Below, one piece after another: positions 7,622-16,099 of a stretch of DNA of 64,000 nucleotides. The notes under the pieces were generated by a model. That model was not told the DNA's origin. It ran no database searches and worked only from the letters and a program-made list of their open reading frames with translations. Where the stretch lies: contig NZ_DFQV01000021.1 in the NCBI RefSeq assembly GCF_002377945.1, positions 38,376 through 102,375 on the forward strand, in the 5' to 3' direction. Source of the DNA: Psychrobacter sp. UBA3480. GTDB taxonomy: Bacteria > Pseudomonadota > Gammaproteobacteria > Pseudomonadales > Moraxellaceae. How positions within the stretch are numbered: the first letter of the stretch is position 1; each line of letters begins with the position of its first letter. The position numbers and the translations under genes were made by a program.

Positions 7622-8713
7622 TTACTGAGGCGCATTAATTGCCAATTGGTCAAATACACCACCATCACTGAAGTAAGTGCTCATGATCTCATCCCATGTG
7701 CCAAAGGCATCGTTCGGGCGGAAAGTCTCAACTGGCGGTAATTTGTCACCGTTTTTGTCAAGCACGCTCTTAACGCTAGGACGTAGATATAGATTGGCCG
7801 CTAGCTGCTGAGCAGGCTCACTCCATAAGTAATCAAGATACGCTTTGGCAGCGTCTGTAGTGCCTTTTTTATCTGTTACCGTCTTCACAACTGCCACAGG
7901 GCTTTCTGACTTGATCGAGTATTTTGGATAAACGATGTCTACTTGACCAGCACCAAAATCAGTCGCTGCAAGGTTGGCTTCGTTTTCAAACGTGACCAAT
8001 ACATCACCAATACCGCGCTGTACGAAAGTCGTTGTCGCGGCACGTCCGCCGTTCTCATAGACTTTGACATTTTTTAGCATGTCTTTTACGTAGCCTTTAG
8101 CTTTTGTTTCATCTTTATTAAAAGCATGTAGACCATAACCGTATGCACCTAAGAACGCGTAACGACCGTTACCTGTCACTTTTGGATTGGCCATGACAAT
8201 CTCAACACCGTCTTTGGTCAAATCTTCCCAGTCTTTGATATTTTTTGGATTGTCTTTACGTACCAAAAATACGATCGTACTAGTAAACGGAACCGCGTTG
8301 TCTGGGAATTTACTTTCCCAATCTGACTCAACCAAGCCTTTTTTCTCAAGCAGCTCAATATCAGAGCCTTGGTTCATGGTGGCAACATCGGCTTGTAGAC
8401 CGTTGGCAACAGACAGTGCTTGCTTACTTGAGCCGCCATGTGACTGTTTGATTAGGATATTGCTGTCTGGGTTTTCAGCTTTGTAGTGCTCAACAAACAA
8501 TGGGTTGTAGTCTTTATAGAAGTCACGTGCCACATCGTATGAGACATTAAGTAGCTCGATATTTTGCCCTTCTGTCGTCGCTGAACCATCAGCTGCGGCC
8601 TCAGTAGTCTCACTGTTGCTACAGCCAGCTAGACCCAATGTCAAAGCAACACCAGCAATACTCAGGGCACTAAGAGTTTTGCTTTTCTGTTGATAACGAG
8701 CTACGTCTGTCAT
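7622..8713 (-). CDS. Sulfate-binding lipoprotein of the ABC importer (copy 1)
   Basis: A 363-residue Sbp/CysP-type binding protein. The N-terminus has a lipoprotein signal peptide ending LGLAGC (lipobox), so the mature protein is likely lipid-anchored in the periplasm. Family blocks include LLNVSYDVARDFYKDYN, KQSHGGSSKQALSVANGLQAD (written in parts: QSHGGSSKQA, VANGLQAD), NPKVTGNGRYAFL, and FENEA with YPKYSI. The SGGS-like loop (HGGSSKQ) binds the oxyanion. I chose the ATG at 8713 because GAGGT lies 5 nt upstream and the signal peptide follows; the open frame extends 41 codons further without support. It is closely similar to the next gene upstream, a tandem duplication, and precedes cysT. 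Confidence 0.93.
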   Translation of the reverse strand: MTDVARYQQKSKTLSALSIAGVALTLGLAGCSNSETTEAAADGSATTEGQNIELLNVSYDVARDFYKDYNPLFVEHYKAENPDSNILIKQSHGGSSKQALSVANGLQADVATMNQGSDIELLEKKGLVESDWESKFPDNAVPFTSTIVFLVRKDNPKNIKDWEDLTKDGVEIVMANPKVTGNGRYAFLGAYGYGLHAFNKDETKAKGYVKDMLKNVKVYENGGRAATTTFVQRGIGDVLVTFENEANLAATDFGAGQVDIVYPKYSIKSESPVAVVKTVTDKKGTTDAAKAYLDYLWSEPAQQLAANLYLRPSVKSVLDKNGDKLPPVETFRPNDAFGTWDEIMSTYFSDGGVFDQLAINAPQ

Positions 8714-8912
8714 AAATACCTCAAAGATGTCTGTTGTGTAATGCAAGTATGCTAACAGCGCCATCTTATTATGTTTAATGATGAATATGCGTATGTTATT
8801 GCCAAAAGGGAATAACCAGTAAACAAAGCTAAACATATCAATAAGTTGTTAAAAGAATCTATATGTATAACTGACTGTTTGTTTATTGATGGTTTTAGTA
8901 CTGGCATGTGCC

Positions 8913-8958
8913 CTATCTATCTTGTCCGCGTTTCATTGAAAGCAGCTAAGATAGATAG
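8913..8958. repeat. Inverted repeat between the two sbp genes
   Basis: CTATCTATCTT (8913-8923) and AAGATAGATAG (8948-8958) are perfect 11-bp arms with a 24-nt loop. It lies 27 nt after the stop of the second sbp. No T-run follows on the minus strand, so it is a stem-loop of unknown effect rather than a clear terminator. Confidence 0.5.
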
Positions 8959-8985
8959 TTAGTTATATAAATTAAGAATTAAACA

Positions 8986-10113
8986 CTACTTAGTACTTGC
9001 CAGCTGATCAAAACGGCCACCATCTACAAAGAAAGCATTCATAATCTCTGCCCATGAGCCAAACACAGCCACAGGTTCAAACGTTTCAATATCAGGCAAA
9101 GTATCTTTGTGAGCAGCTAGAATCTGCTCATCACTTGGACGCATATACATTTTTGCCATCAGCTCTTGGGCAGGCTTATCCCATAAGCCTTTTAGATAAG
9201 TACCAGCCGCTTCCGTCTTACCAGATTTCTCAGTCACTGCCGTTACGACTGCTACTGGGTTGGCAATCGTAATCGAATAGCTCGGGTATACGATGTCAAC
9301 GTTACCCTTTGCAAATTGTTGGGCAGTTAAATGTGCTTCGTTTTCGGTTGTGATCAGCACATCACCTAGGCCACGCTGAGTAAAGCTGGTCGTTGCAGCG
9401 CGTGCGCCATTGTCATAAGTGACCACGTTTGCCAGCAACTTCTTGATAAAATCATTGGTTTTTACAGGGTTTTCATTACTGCTTTCTTTGAATTGGTGCA
9501 AGCCATAACCATAGGCACCCAAAAAGGCATAACGCGCTGTACCACTGGTTTTCGGGTTCGGGATGACCACATCGATATCATTACGGGCCAAATCTGACCA
9601 GTCTTTGATATTTTTTGGATTACCAGCGCGAACCAGTAATACCATGGTGCTGGTGTACGGCACGGCATTATTTGGTAGTGCTTGCTGCCAGTCAGCAGCG
9701 ACCAAGCCTTTTTCCACCAATAGATTCATGTCGCTCTCTTGGTTAAAGGTCACCACATCCGCTTGCAAACCGTTGGCGACAGAGAGCGCCTGCTTACTAG
9801 AGCCGCCATGTGACTGATTGATATTTACTTTGCTATTTGGGTGAGTCTTCTGGTAGTCGGTACTGAATAAAGTGTTGTAGTCTTTGTAAAAATCGCGAGA
9901 CACATCATAGGAAACGTTGAGTAGATTGACGTCTTGCGTCTTGCCACTGGCACTATTTTCTGCGTCATCTTGCGTCGCTTCTGTTGGACTGCAGCCTGTC
10001 ATTATCATCGCTGCTGCGAGCATGCCGCTGGTGGCAAGTACACGCGCTTTTACAGGCTTATTATTAGTTGATTGAATGCTAACAATGCTGATTTGTTGGA
10101 ATTTTTTTTGCAT
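8986..10113 (-). CDS. Sulfate-binding lipoprotein of the ABC importer (copy 2)
   Basis: A 375-residue paralogue of the neighbouring binding protein, sharing LLNVSYDVSRDFYKDYN, QSHGGSSKQALSVANGLQAD, RYAFLGAYGYGLH and NEA...YPSYSI blocks. The N-terminal lipoprotein signal ends MIMTGC. The N-region before the hydrophobic core is long (about 26 residues). The ATG at 10113 is preceded by GAGAGCATC, a modest ribosome site. It is the first gene of the likely five-gene sulfate operon. Having two anchored binding proteins for one permease could separate sulfate and thiosulfate preference, but the ligands are not predictable here. Confidence 0.92.
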   Translation of the reverse strand: MQKKFQQISIVSIQSTNNKPVKARVLATSGMLAAAMIMTGCSPTEATQDDAENSASGKTQDVNLLNVSYDVSRDFYKDYNTLFSTDYQKTHPNSKVNINQSHGGSSKQALSVANGLQADVVTFNQESDMNLLVEKGLVAADWQQALPNNAVPYTSTMVLLVRAGNPKNIKDWSDLARNDIDVVIPNPKTSGTARYAFLGAYGYGLHQFKESSNENPVKTNDFIKKLLANVVTYDNGARAATTSFTQRGLGDVLITTENEAHLTAQQFAKGNVDIVYPSYSITIANPVAVVTAVTEKSGKTEAAGTYLKGLWDKPAQELMAKMYMRPSDEQILAAHKDTLPDIETFEPVAVFGSWAEIMNAFFVDGGRFDQLASTK

Positions 10114-10473
10114 GATGCTCTCGATAAAAGTATTAGAAGCGTTTTGTCAAAATCTTGACCATCATCACAGAGCCTACAATCTTTTGAGTTCGGTTGTCGG
10201 GATGATGCAAGCTATGCTAGCAGCATAAATAGCAAACGCTTAGTGACGAATTAGCTTATCGACTAGTGAAGTTGGCATAAGTGATAGGAGCAATCGTTTT
10301 GCACTATTAAGAATAAAATGGGTTGAGTAGTTGCTGGCAGGTTTATTAAGTAGACTATGATTTGGGTAGGCTGTACCATTATTTGTACGCCATAAAGCTT
10401 GTTGTATCAATGATACTTTTATCATCTCGCTACTATGCAAACCTTACCCTCCTACTTGACCAAAGGCCCTTAT
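10114..10473. other. Divergent intergenic region upstream of the sulfate ABC operon
   Basis: 360 bases holding the promoters of the sulfate transport operon (minus) and the lipoprotein gene (plus). A CysB-type site would be expected here, but that regulator's sites are too loose to assign by eye. No hairpin terminator or RNA gene was seen. Confidence 0.5.
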
Positions 10474-11043
10474 ATGAATACTTCATACTATCAATTTCGT
10501 TCTATTGTAGGGCTGATAATATTGACCTCTACCCTAGCTGCTTTAACAGGCTGTAATAGCGTGTCGCCCACTATGTATAGCGATAGCCACAGCACGGTTA
10601 AATCAGTTGCCAGTACAACATCTACTTTGCCAGCTATTCAAAATAATGATTTGGGTGACAATGTCTCAGCAGACAAATTTTCAACAAACAAGGTTTCAGC
10701 GGATTACGCTACTGCCGACTATGACAAACGAGCACAAGGCTATGATTGGGTTGGCGTGATGGTACGAGCAGATGGTGATCAGATTGACATTAAAGTTCGT
10801 TCACGCAGCGATATTAAAAAACCTACTTGTCATTTCGATGGTAAGGCGACACTCATGGGGCAAGATACCGCACACGGTACGATTTTCCAGGCAAAGGTAA
10901 ATGGTAGCACTGCTTTTTTCCAATTTAAGGACGACAAGCTCATCATCGACAGCCCAGATAAATATGCATTGAACTATTTTTGCTCAGGTGGTGGCTCTCT
11001 TGCTGGAGAATATAAAAAGCTGGCAGCAGGTTTAGAGATTTAA
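10474..11043 (+). CDS. Putative lipoprotein of unknown function
   Basis: A 189-residue protein with a lipoprotein signal peptide (hydrophobic core IVGLIILTSTLAAL, lipobox LTGC). The mature part has a Ser/Thr-rich linker, then GYDWVGVMVRADGDQIDIKV and a C-terminal half containing the only other cysteines, CHFDGKATLMGQD and YFCSGGGSLAGEY, which could form a disulfide in the periplasm. I do not recognise the family. The ATG at 10474 has AAAGG 7 nt upstream; the frame is open 13 codons further up but without a ribosome site. It stands alone, with a strong terminator shared with sat. Confidence 0.75.
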   Translation: MNTSYYQFRSIVGLIILTSTLAALTGCNSVSPTMYSDSHSTVKSVASTTSTLPAIQNNDLGDNVSADKFSTNKVSADYATADYDKRAQGYDWVGVMVRADGDQIDIKVRSRSDIKKPTCHFDGKATLMGQDTAHGTIFQAKVNGSTAFFQFKDDKLIIDSPDKYALNYFCSGGGSLAGEYKKLAAGLEI

Positions 11044-11095
11044 TGGACAGCGCTAGTATGTGTTAGGACGTGCTTTTCATTTTAAAAATGGTGAT

Positions 11096-11136
11096 AAAAA
11101 AAAAGGTGCCAGACCATAAGTCTGACACCTTTTTTA
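11096..11136. terminator. Bidirectional terminator between the lipoprotein gene and sat
   Basis: AAAAGGTG-C-CAGAC, loop CATAA, GTCTG-A-CACCTTTT, flanked by A-run and T-run. One internal C/A mismatch in an otherwise 14-bp stem. Confidence 0.9.
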
Positions 11137-11177
11137 CGACTGGTTTAGTACGAGTTTTTTATACTGATGATCAGTCT

Positions 11178-12440
11178 TTATACAGCAGATGCACCCGTTA
11201 ATTTAACCTCAGCACGCTCTTCTTTTGCGATACCAGCATAGTAGTCACGCAAAATCTGTAGTACTTCTGGACGGCTAAAGTTTTCTGGTACATCTTCGTC
11301 TTCTGATAGTGCTTTACGCAGCTTAGTGCCTGACACTTTAACGTGCTCAGAGGCGTCATGCGGGCAAGTCTTATCAGAGGCCATCGCATTACAAGCGTTA
11401 CACCAGAACGTCCAGCCAATTTTGAGCGGTTGGGTGATAAGGTCGTCTTTACCAACGTGCTCAAAAATCGTTTGCGCATCAAACGCACCATAGTAATCGC
11501 CAACACCCGCATGATCACGACCAACAATCAGATGGCTACAGCCATAGTTTTGACGGAATAGCGCATGTAATAATGCCTCACGTGGGCCAGCATAGCGCAT
11601 ATCCAACGGATAGCCTGCTTGGATCACGGTATCTTGTCTAAAGTAGTTATCGATCAAGGTCTTGATGGCTTCTTGACGAACTTCTGCAGGGATGTCGCCA
11701 GGTTTCAATGCGCCTAATAATGAATGAATCAACACACCATCACAGATCTCAATCGCAATCTTAGCCAGATACTCATGTGAACGGTGCATTGGATTACGCG
11801 TTTGGAATGCAGCCACTGTTTTCCAGCCTTTAGCATCCAAAATTGCACGCGTTTCTGCTGGCGTTTTGTAGATTTCTGGATATAATGTTGGAAACTCGCC
11901 TTCACTCAATACTTCAACACTACCGGCAATATTGACAGCTTCTTGGTTCAATACTTGTTGTACGCCTGGATGCTCTGAATCGGTAGTCGTAAATACTTGC
12001 TGGCACTCATGCTCTTTATCGATGGTGTAGGTTTCTTCTACCGTCAAGATACCCATGACTTCGCCATCTTGAGCGACCAATGCTACTTTGTCACCTTGGC
12101 TCAAACTATCCGCAGTTTCTTTTGGCGCAGACAAAGTGATAGGAATTGGCCAAAACAAGCCAGCGTTTTCACCGCTTTGCAAGCGCATGTTGTCTACTAC
12201 GCCCTGCCAGTCCGCTTGATTCATAAAGCCATTTAACGGAGTGAAACCGCCGATACCGAACATGATTAAATCACCGCGCTCACGTGAGCTTAGAGTGATG
12301 GTCGGCAATGTGCTGGCAAGCTCTAATGCTTGATCACGTGCTTCGCCTTCTAACAACAGTGGTTTAAGCTCTGCACTACCGTGTGGAGGAACCAGCTTTG
12401 ATTTGAATTGGGATTGGGTTGGGCTTTGAGTTTGAGACAT
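11178..12440 (-). CDS. sat: Sulfate adenylyltransferase (ATP sulfurylase, monofunctional Sat type)
   Basis: Converts sulfate and ATP to APS and pyrophosphate in the cytosol, the first activation step. At 420 residues it is the single-subunit Sat type rather than CysD/CysN. An N-terminal PUA-like domain (about 20-180) precedes the catalytic domain with [10 protein letters not shown] (213-222) and GRDHAG (307-312), the nucleotide-binding signatures. A Cys cluster [18 protein letters not shown] (346-363) near the C-terminus is a possible metal site. There is no fused APS-kinase domain. The ATG at 12440 starts [13 protein letters not shown] is 13 nt upstream, a little far, and the frame extends 19 codons further. 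Divergent from cysI, so both may respond to the same sulfur signal. Confidence 0.96.
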   Translation of the reverse strand: MSQTQSPTQSQFKSKLVPPHGSAELKPLLLEGEARDQALELASTLPTITLSSRERGDLIMFGIGGFTPLNGFMNQADWQGVVDNMRLQSGENAGLFWPIPITLSAPKETADSLSQGDKVALVAQDGEVMGILTVEETYTIDKEHECQQVFTTTDSEHPGVQQVLNQEAVNIAGSVEVLSEGEFPTLYPEIYKTPAETRAILDAKGWKTVAAFQTRNPMHRSHEYLAKIAIEICDGVLIHSLLGALKPGDIPAEVRQEAIKTLIDNYFRQDTVIQAGYPLDMRYAGPREALLHALFRQNYGCSHLIVGRDHAGVGDYYGAFDAQTIFEHVGKDDLITQPLKIGWTFWCNACNAMASDKTCPHDASEHVKVSGTKLRKALSEDEDVPENFSRPEVLQILRDYYAGIAKEERAEVKLTGASAV

Positions 12441-12783
12441 ATAGTTATTAAAACCTCTTATAAAAAGAATGGTTGGAAGAGATGAGCAAAAATGCAAAAG
12501 CGATTAAATGTACAAAACTGAGAAGAAAGCCGTCGCTAGATAATAAGTAGCGTACTAACGATTGGGCATTAAATTTGTTACGCATAGGCTACCTAACTTT
12601 CATTATGAAAATTTATGCTGTGTTTGGATATGGATATGTCTGAAAGGAATTTATGTTTCTGGGTACAAGCTTATATGATGTATAGCTGAATTATTTACAT
12701 TGCGAACGGCAATAAAACCTATTACACACGCAAATCATTTTCGTCGCTGATTTTAAGATTAAAAACAAAACTGAGATTACGTC
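12441..12783. other. Divergent sat / cysI intergenic region
   Basis: 343 AT-rich bases between two sulfur-assimilation genes transcribed outward. This is where shared control, for example by a CysB-like activator, would act. No hairpin or small ORF stands out. Confidence 0.5.
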
Positions 12784-14475
12784 ATGTATCAATATAATTA
12801 CGCTGACCAGACTTTGGTAGAGGAACGAGTTGCCCAATTTCGCGACCAAACGGAGCGATTTTTGGCAGGTGAGCTGCCAGAAGAGCAGTTTTTGCCACTG
12901 CGGTTGCAAAACGGCCTGTACATCCAGCGTTATGCGCCGATGTTGCGTATCGCCATTCCTTACGGTTTGCTTGCCAGCTACCAGTTGCGCAAACTGGCTG
13001 AAATTACTCGCAAGTATGATAAAGGCTATGGACACTTCACGACCCGTACCAATATTCAGCTGAACTGGCCAAAACTAGAAGATGTGCCAGATATTTTGGC
13101 TGAATTAGCCTCAGTGCAGATGCATGCCATCCAAACCTCAGGCAACTGTATCCGTAATACCACTACTGATCCATATGCTGGTATCCATAAAGAAGAAATC
13201 GCTGATCCACGTCCCTATTGTGAGATTATCCGTCAGTGGTCAACCTTCCACCCTGAGTTTGCTTTTTTGCCGCGTAAATTTAAGATTGCCGTCATTGGCA
13301 CCAATGATGACCGTGCGGCAACCCAAGTACATGATGTCGGTCTACATGTAAAAACCAATGATGACGGTGAGATTGGGTTTGAAGTATTGGTTGGTGGCGG
13401 TCTTGGACGTATTCCTGTCCTTGGTAAAGTTATCAATAAGTTCTTGCCACGTCAGCATCTGCTGAGTTATTTAGACGCTATCTTGCGTGTCTACAACTTG
13501 CATGGTCGCCGTGACAAAGGCAGCAAATACAGATCACGTATCAAAATTTTGGTCGAAAGCATGGGCGGTCCAGCGTTTGCTAAATTGGTCAATGCCGAGT
13601 GGGAAGCTCATACCAAAGATGGTCCACTTACTTTGACTGATGAGAACTTTGCAACGGCAACTGGTTTCTTTAGTGAGCCTGACTATGTCTCATTCGACGC
13701 ACTACAAGTACAGTCTGAGCTACAACAGCAACTAAACGCTGATAAAGATTTTGCCAACTGGTACAACCAAAACACCGTAGCGCACAAAATAGCGGGCTAT
13801 CGTGCCGTAGTAATTTCTCTCAAAGCAGGTTTGGTCGATGGCAAATATGTACCATCTGGTGATGTCAGTGAATCACAGATGGATGCACTGGCTGACCTTT
13901 CTGACAAATATAGCTTTGGTGAGCTGCGTGGTACTTATCAGCAGAATCTAGTATTCGCTGATGTGCAAACCAATAAGCTTTATGAGTTATGGCAGCAGCT
14001 ATCAGAATTGCATTTAGCGCGCGCAAACATTAATACCCTAACGGATATGATTGTCTGCCCAGGTTGGGATTACTGTTCGCTTGCCAATGCGACCACCCAC
14101 AACATCGCTGAGCAAATCGAAAAGCAATTCGATGACCTAGACTATCTATATGACTTGGGTGAGATTCGTCTGAACATGTCTGGCTGTATTAATGCCTGTG
14201 CGCACCATCATACAGGTGATATCGGTATCTTGGGTGTTGATAAAAAAGGTGAGCATTGGTACCAGATCAGTCTTGGCGGTAACTCTAGCGATGATGCCAA
14301 ACTTGGCAAAATCTTAGGCAAATCCGTCCCTGCTCTTGAGGTCGCCAACACCATACAGCAAATCGTTGATGTGTACGTGGACTTACGTGCCAGCACAGAC
14401 AATGACGTCGAGAGTTTCGGTCAATTGGTTGAGCGCGTTGGTATTGATCCATTTAAGGAGAAGGTCTATGGCTAA
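12784..14475 (+). CDS. cysI: Assimilatory sulfite reductase, siroheme/[4Fe-4S] hemoprotein
   Basis: Six-electron reduction of sulfite to sulfide in the cytosol. 563 residues with two ferredoxin-like/siroheme half-domains. The [4Fe-4S]-siroheme ligands appear as Cys425-x5-Cys431 (CPGWDYC) and Cys468-x3-Cys472 (CINAC). The anion-binding block GHFTTRTNIQLNW lies in the N-terminal half. The overall pattern is the nitrite/sulfite-reductase type found next to DUF934 in Pseudomonas-like bacteria, which may take electrons from ferredoxin or another donor; no cysJ flavoprotein is seen in the window. It overlaps the DUF934 gene by 8 nt. Confidence 0.95.
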   Translation: MYQYNYADQTLVEERVAQFRDQTERFLAGELPEEQFLPLRLQNGLYIQRYAPMLRIAIPYGLLASYQLRKLAEITRKYDKGYGHFTTRTNIQLNWPKLEDVPDILAELASVQMHAIQTSGNCIRNTTTDPYAGIHKEEIADPRPYCEIIRQWSTFHPEFAFLPRKFKIAVIGTNDDRAATQVHDVGLHVKTNDDGEIGFEVLVGGGLGRIPVLGKVINKFLPRQHLLSYLDAILRVYNLHGRRDKGSKYRSRIKILVESMGGPAFAKLVNAEWEAHTKDGPLTLTDENFATATGFFSEPDYVSFDALQVQSELQQQLNADKDFANWYNQNTVAHKIAGYRAVVISLKAGLVDGKYVPSGDVSESQMDALADLSDKYSFGELRGTYQQNLVFADVQTNKLYELWQQLSELHLARANINTLTDMIVCPGWDYCSLANATTHNIAEQIEKQFDDLDYLYDLGEIRLNMSGCINACAHHHTGDIGILGVDKKGEHWYQISLGGNSSDDAKLGKILGKSVPALEVANTIQQIVDVYVDLRASTDNDVESFGQLVERVGIDPFKEKVYG

Positions 14476-15085
14476 TCATCATATTTTGGACAGTCATGGC
14501 GTAGATATTAGCAGCCAAGACACTTGGCACGTGCTTGCTACTGATGCACTGCCAGAGAGTATTGTATCGACTAACATCACGTTGCTTGAGCTACTACAAA
14601 AACAAGAGAAGCCGGACGTCATCGTGCCGCTCGCTGATTTATTAGACGAGTCAGGCGCGCAGGCTGGTGGTTTGATCAAAGAAGTTTATGAGCTGATCGT
14701 ACAGCACAGCAGCCGCCTTGGATTATGGGTCACCGCCGATACTGACGCTGATGCACTAGAGGGCATTAGTGAATTACTATCAACGCACGCATTGATTGTT
14801 ATTGATGTGCCTAAGTTCGCTGATGGTCGTCACTTTAGCTTTGCGCGTACCCTGCGCCAAATCGGCTATACCGGTGAGATTCGTGTTGCTGGCGCGTTTG
14901 GCCGTGATCAAATTGCTTATATGTTACGTGTGGGCGTTGATAGCTTTGTATTGAGTGAGCATGACCTAGAAGCTGATTCTAAATTTGGCATTGAGCAAGC
15001 CTTTACAGCGCTTGCCAGTAGCTATGACGGTCGAAGTGCTTCAGACTTACCGATGTTTGCATCATCAGAGCCATCGGTCGCATAG
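14468..15085 (+). CDS. DUF934 protein, sulfite-reductase partner
   Basis: A 205-residue protein starting MANHHILDSHGVD. It contains PLADLLDESGAQAGG and FADGRHFSFARTLRQIGYTGEIRVAGAFGRDQIAYMLR in pieces (FADGRHFSFARTLRQ, GEIRVAGAFGRDQ, YMLRVGVDSF), the hallmark of DUF934. Members sit directly after siroheme sulfite reductase genes and are thought to aid sulfite reduction; the biochemical role is not settled to my knowledge. The ATG at 14468 has AAGGAGAAGG just upstream and lies inside the end of cysI, so translation is coupled. The open frame runs about 44 codons further upstream, but that part is a shadow of cysI. Confidence 0.9.
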   Translation: MANHHILDSHGVDISSQDTWHVLATDALPESIVSTNITLLELLQKQEKPDVIVPLADLLDESGAQAGGLIKEVYELIVQHSSRLGLWVTADTDADALEGISELLSTHALIVIDVPKFADGRHFSFARTLRQIGYTGEIRVAGAFGRDQIAYMLRVGVDSFVLSEHDLEADSKFGIEQAFTALASSYDGRSASDLPMFASSEPSVA

Positions 15086-15168
15086 CTGTCGTACTGACCA
15101 TAATTTTATAGTAATACCCGATACTTTTAATCAACACTGTTATATTAACAACAATTAAGGAACGTATT

Positions 15169-15807
15169 ATGAGCCAACTACACCCAAATCTAGATCTTGA
15201 CCAAGCCAACCAAGACTTGCAAGGTAAATCACCTGAGCAAATCGTTGAATGGGCACTAACTCAAGCAAAAAACCCAATTATCACGACTAACTTCCGTCCA
15301 TATGAGTCAGCGATTTTGCATTTGGTTGCCAAGCAGCGTCCTGATATCACGGTATTGTGGGTAGACTCAGGCTACAACACCGATGCGACCTATCAGTTTG
15401 CTAACAAATTGATTCGTGATCTTGATTTGAATGTTGTGACCTATATCCCAAAACAAACGGCTGCCCACCGTGACGCGACCATGAATGGTATCCCAGGTAT
15501 CGATAACCCACAGCATGACGAGTTCACAGAGCAAGTTAAACTTGAGCCATTCCGCCGTGCACTAGATGAGCTAAAGCCAGATGTATGGTTCAATGCTATT
15601 CGTAAAGACCAAACTGAGTTCCGCCAAGGTCTTGACGTACTTAGCTTATCAAAAGACGGCGTGCTAAAAGTAGCGCCATTGTTTGAAAAAACAGATGCTG
15701 ATTTAGACGTATATCTAGAAGAGCATAACTTGCCTAATGAGCATGACTACTTTGATCCGACTAAAGTAGAAGAGAGCCGTGAGTGTGGCTTGCATACTCA
15801 GCTATAG
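15169..15807 (+). CDS. cysH: Phosphoadenylyl-sulfate (PAPS) reductase
   Basis: A thioredoxin-dependent reductase of 212 residues, shorter than E. coli CysH (about 244). It has the VLWVDSGYNTDATYQFA block (PP-loop family) and ends ECGLHTQL with the single catalytic Cys. There is only one cysteine in the whole protein, so the Cys-Cys/CxxC ligands for the [4Fe-4S] cluster of APS reductases are absent and the substrate should be PAPS. That requires APS kinase, not present in this window. The ATG at 15169 is preceded by AAGGAACGT. It is 83 nt after the DUF934 gene and probably in the same unit (cysI-DUF934-cysH). Confidence 0.95.
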   Translation: MSQLHPNLDLDQANQDLQGKSPEQIVEWALTQAKNPIITTNFRPYESAILHLVAKQRPDITVLWVDSGYNTDATYQFANKLIRDLDLNVVTYIPKQTAAHRDATMNGIPGIDNPQHDEFTEQVKLEPFRRALDELKPDVWFNAIRKDQTEFRQGLDVLSLSKDGVLKVAPLFEKTDADLDVYLEEHNLPNEHDYFDPTKVEESRECGLHTQL

Positions 15808-15861
15808 TAAGGCGCTGACTGTGGCTATTGTTTGTTGAACAATGGCTATAGCTATATCAAT

Positions 15862-15909
15862 AAAAAAATCCCGCTTGGCTCTTATAGAGTCATTAAGCGG
15901 GATTTTTTT
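15862..15909 (+). terminator. Terminator after cysH
   Basis: AAAAAATCCCGCTT pairs with AAGCGGGATTTTTT around a 19-nt loop that itself contains CTCT/AGAG pairing. A T-run completes a classic intrinsic terminator. Confidence 0.93.
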
Positions 15910-16099
15910 ATGCTGTTCTAGCTATATCGAAAATTTACTGCTATTCCTATTATTAGCTAAAATATGAATTAATATCTCAAAAACGAATATACTAATGCCA
16001 ATTCACTAGATGAGAGTGTGTCTGTGATACCTCATAATGGCGGCATTCCTTATATCTTTTCTACCTTTTATAATAAACAATTAAATATATGGTGACATT

